Position numbers and translations under genes: made by a program | Notes under the pieces: model-generated | The model's input: the letters and a program-made list of their open reading frames with translations, nothing else | Databases searched by the model: none | Told to the model about the DNA's origin: nothing | Source: Cristatella mucedo | Taxonomy: Eukaryota > Bryozoa > Phylactolaemata > Cristatellidae | Assembly (NCBI GenBank): GCA_009760855.2 | Contig: WPIO01000024.1 | Coordinates: 1,313,501 to 1,377,500, forward strand | Direction: 5' to 3' | DNA: 64,000 nt | Part shown: positions 12,378 to 64,000 of the stretch, in pieces | How positions within the stretch are numbered: position 1 is the stretch's first letter | Layout of the letters: every line of letters starts with the position of its first letter

Positions 12378-17042
<4,665 letters not shown>

Positions 17043-17843
17043 ACTCCGACTCCCGCACAGATCATCACTTATGGGAAGCCAGATCGATCTTGCTGGCTTC
17101 CAGAGTCTTCCCGAAAACTGCTCAAAATATGGTCAAACAATTGCCAGCCTCCAGCCAGCAGATGGCTTATTCTTTTTGTAAGGTGACACTCGTTTCTCAG
17201 CTTGTGACCGTCAGGGGCAGATGTCGCTGCTAGCTGCTGTCCAGATACTGGCCAGTCGGTGGCACGGGCTGATAGTAGCCAAGTCCTCCTCGACTGTGAC
17301 AGGAAGCTCGTGGGGGAGGGGCCGGTGAAACACTGGACTAGCAGGGCAGCCCTGGGCGGCACCGTCGCACGAGCCGCAGATCGTAGCAGGTTGGCTCTAA
17401 TCGAAGCTTGCCTGCCTCTATAGCAGCTCCGAGCAGAACCCACAACTGCTCGTGCCTTCAGGCTCCTCTAACATTCTTCAGGAGCCCTGCTCAGGGCACT
17501 GACCACTGTTAAACCATAACATTTTCAACTGTACACCGAGAATCCATCGCCTGCTCACGAGGCGTCTTTGCATTACGCTGGGTCATGCACCTAGCAACAT
17601 TGTAATCTTGAGACCGAAGCCCCGCCTCCCTATAGCGAGACGTGTTGCGAAGGTACGCATAATCCAACGGCTTTCAATTGCTTTTCAGTTGCCTAGCACG
17701 AATGCCTTGCATGGCCTCAGTTGTGCCACGGTCTGCACAGCGGTAGCTGCGCTCGGCGGTGCTGTGTTGCCGTTTTAAATACGTTCGAATGCCACAATGG
17801 AGTTTGCATGCACTGCTGGACTTGGCACGGCCTCTGCTGCCAC

Positions 17844-17849
17844 AATAAA
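17844..17849 (+). terminator. Candidate poly(A) signal of the tandem-repeat gene
   Basis: AATAAA lies about 800 nt downstream of the TGA at 17040-17042. It is the first canonical hexamer I noticed on the plus strand after the stop, and no competing exon intervenes. Confidence 0.45.
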
Positions 17850-18199
17850 ATGAACTCTGCATTGTACTCAAGCTCCGGGCCAAGGTTGTCTTACGCTCAG
17901 TTGCCAGCCAGCAAGCTGGCTCGGTGCACGCCTGGTCACGTGCACGTGACCAGACGTGCACGTGCAGCCAGCCGGGAGCGACCGATCGAGAGGTATCCAG
18001 GTGACCGAGAGAAATGGCTGAGTGCATAGACGACGATCGGACGTGCGGGCAGCCTCGAGCTGCCGATCGAACGCTGGTCGGCTGGCCTGCTGTTCGGCTG
18101 GCTGCTACGACTCGAACATTCGAGAACTCGACCAGCTCTCCAAGCAGCCAGGGACTAGCCTCCCCTCGGTATGCCCAACATCTGATAGCTAGCGCAGCA

Positions 18200-18205
18200 T
18201 TTAAT
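18200..18205 (-). terminator. Candidate poly(A) signal of the receptor gene
   Basis: ATTAAA on the minus strand, about 900 nt past the TAG at 19108-19110. It is the common variant hexamer. No canonical minus-strand AATAAA was noticed between it and the stop. Confidence 0.3.
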
Positions 18206-19107
18206 GGCTAAAGCAAACAGCACAATAATGATGCTCTCTGCCACAGGGTGGTCACCAAAGGCTTGCCACCGGAAACCAGGGAACCTGCATCTCGGCAGCA
18301 CAACACGGCTGGAGACTCACCTCCTGCCTCGGGCTAACCAACGATGTGTGTCATAAATTACCTACAGCTCAAATAAGCCTCGATTAATTGGCCGCTACAA
18401 AAAAAAACTCGGGCAAGCGTAAAAAACTAGACAGCCGGTGTTGGGATGCACAAATGCTGCCTTCCCGACGAGTGGAGGCACACGAGCTCGTCTGGAGACA
18501 GTTCTAGAGAAGAAGTAAGCAGAGACCGTATTTCACAGCTACGTCACACGTTCGAACAGGATCAGCATCAGCAGCAGCAGGTCATGCACTCGTAGCTCCA
18601 CCTGCCGGCTCCCGCCTGGTTAGGCATTGCCGCTGCACACGCTTCCGTCGTCGCAGCAAACAGCCCCCTTGCCAAGCCAGCATAGGAGCCAACATCGATT
18701 CCCCAGGGCTGGGCAGGCTTAGCAAAAACAAGAGAAGAAAACAGGACCAAGCGAGCGAACAGCATGAGCACCGAGCCTGCCACAACGAGGCAAGTCCAAC
18801 GAGCAGCTGGCCGCCCTTGGCCTTTCTAGGAGTACTCTCCCCTGACGGTGCATCACGTCAGATCACCACATCGGCAGTCAGTCTTCTGACAAAACGCACG
18901 AGCATGCCTCCTGGTTCAGGTCGGTGACCGCCAGGGGTCCGCGTCCACATGTCGTTGGCTCGCGCAGACAGGCGCGCTCTCAAGCCACTGCGGCGGCGGC
19001 TGGTCCGGGCAAGATACGGGTGCGACCGGATGCGACCGCAGCGGTGGCTCCACGGCGGCAGCTTCGCCGCGGCGAACCTCCATTTCTTCTTTCGCCGGCT
19101 TAGCCGG

Positions 19108-63400
<44,293 letters not shown>

Positions 63401-63727
63401 CTGGGCGAGAGGCGAGGGAGTGAGTGGGTGAGTGCTTTGCGAGTGCATCCGTCCGACCGTCTGCCTTCTCAGCAGGCGTCGGCAGCACGAGCAAAGTGGC
63501 CAGCGCCGGCTGGCTGTTCAGCAGCTGGAAGCATGGCAGCGAGGCAGGACCGCCGCTGCTGCCGGGGGGGGGGGAGAGCTGTTGCACGATTTGAGCCGGG
63601 GGGGGGATGTGCATTGCGAAACCTGCACGAGAGGCCCAACTGGCACGAGGAGCCGGCAGTGACTGCCGAGGCTGGCTAGGCTCTCTGCGCGACTGCAGCC
63701 TGAGCATAACAGACAGGAGGCGACAGG

Positions 63728-63820
63728 CTAAATAATAATACTAATAATGAGAATAGCAAAAACGACAACGACAATCGCGATACGTTTGCATGACACCATA
63801 AGAGAACTAAATCTCTGCTG
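63728..63820 (-). mobile_element. LINE/SINE 3' tail fragment
   Basis: Short AATAAT runs, then TTTGCATGACACCATAAGAG and AACTAAATCTCTG, a diverged copy of the shared terminal module. Confidence 0.45.
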
Positions 63821-64000
63821 ACGGCTTGCTTCCATGCCGCCCATCCGAGTCAAATCAAGCAGATGTAGGAGGCCCATAGGCCGTGCCCTTGGTAGGGATA
63901 GCCAGACAGCCGCAGCTTTTATTCTTACATCTTTCCTTTATATTATGAGTGCTTCCGTCAGGCTTCGCCTGGTATATAGCACTCGCATGCCACGAAGGGA

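Larger units (their letters stand above)
17043..19107. other. Convergent intergenic region / two 3' UTRs
   Basis: This DNA lies between the stop of the plus-strand repeat gene and the stop of the minus-strand receptor gene. It probably contains both 3' UTRs. I found the plus-strand AATAAA at 17844 and a minus-strand ATTAAA at 18200-18205, so the two transcripts need not overlap. No further coding signal is visible. Confidence 0.6.

Overview
This is a 64 kb piece of nuclear DNA from an invertebrate animal. The evidence is spliced genes with GT-AG introns of 0.1-4 kb, phase-1 LamG and EGF exon modules, a CR1/L2-like LINE, two families of tRNA-derived SINEs and long microsatellites. The DNA is GC- and CpG-rich. 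I cannot name the phylum from sequence alone.

Layout. From 1 to about 12.3 kb I see no convincing gene: GC-rich DNA, LINE and SINE copies, and promoter-like sequence near 11.2-12.3 kb. A two-exon plus-strand gene follows (12378-15131 joined to 16725-17042). It encodes about 1023 residues: a disordered Ala/His/Pro/Glu/Lys protein with 22 tandem copies of a 22-residue unit, then a coiled coil and a C-terminal CVLL prenylation-type motif. After about 2 kb of intergenic DNA, nearly all the rest (19.1-63.4 kb) is one convergent minus-strand gene. I resolved 45 exons for it by hand. Their phases agree at every junction, and they join into 10,652 nt of open frame (about 3549 residues plus stop). The 5' end lies beyond the window.

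The large gene encodes a neurexin-like single-pass receptor. Its ectodomain has six LamG-like (ConA-fold) modules, then seven neurexin-type LamG/LNS domains interleaved with four six-cysteine EGF domains. One transmembrane helix and a Gly/Tyr/Ser-rich linker follow. The C terminus is a WD40 propeller of about seven blades in place of the short PDZ-ligand tail of ordinary neurexins. I do not recognise this neurexin-ectodomain/WD40-tail combination as a described architecture, and it is the main discovery candidate. Two introns in the WD40 part appear to use GC-AG borders.

The introns carry many SINE copies in both orientations, LINE 3' fragments, long GA/CT tracts and G/C homopolymers. One SINE family shares its 3' end with the local LINE, which suggests a LINE-SINE mobilisation pair.
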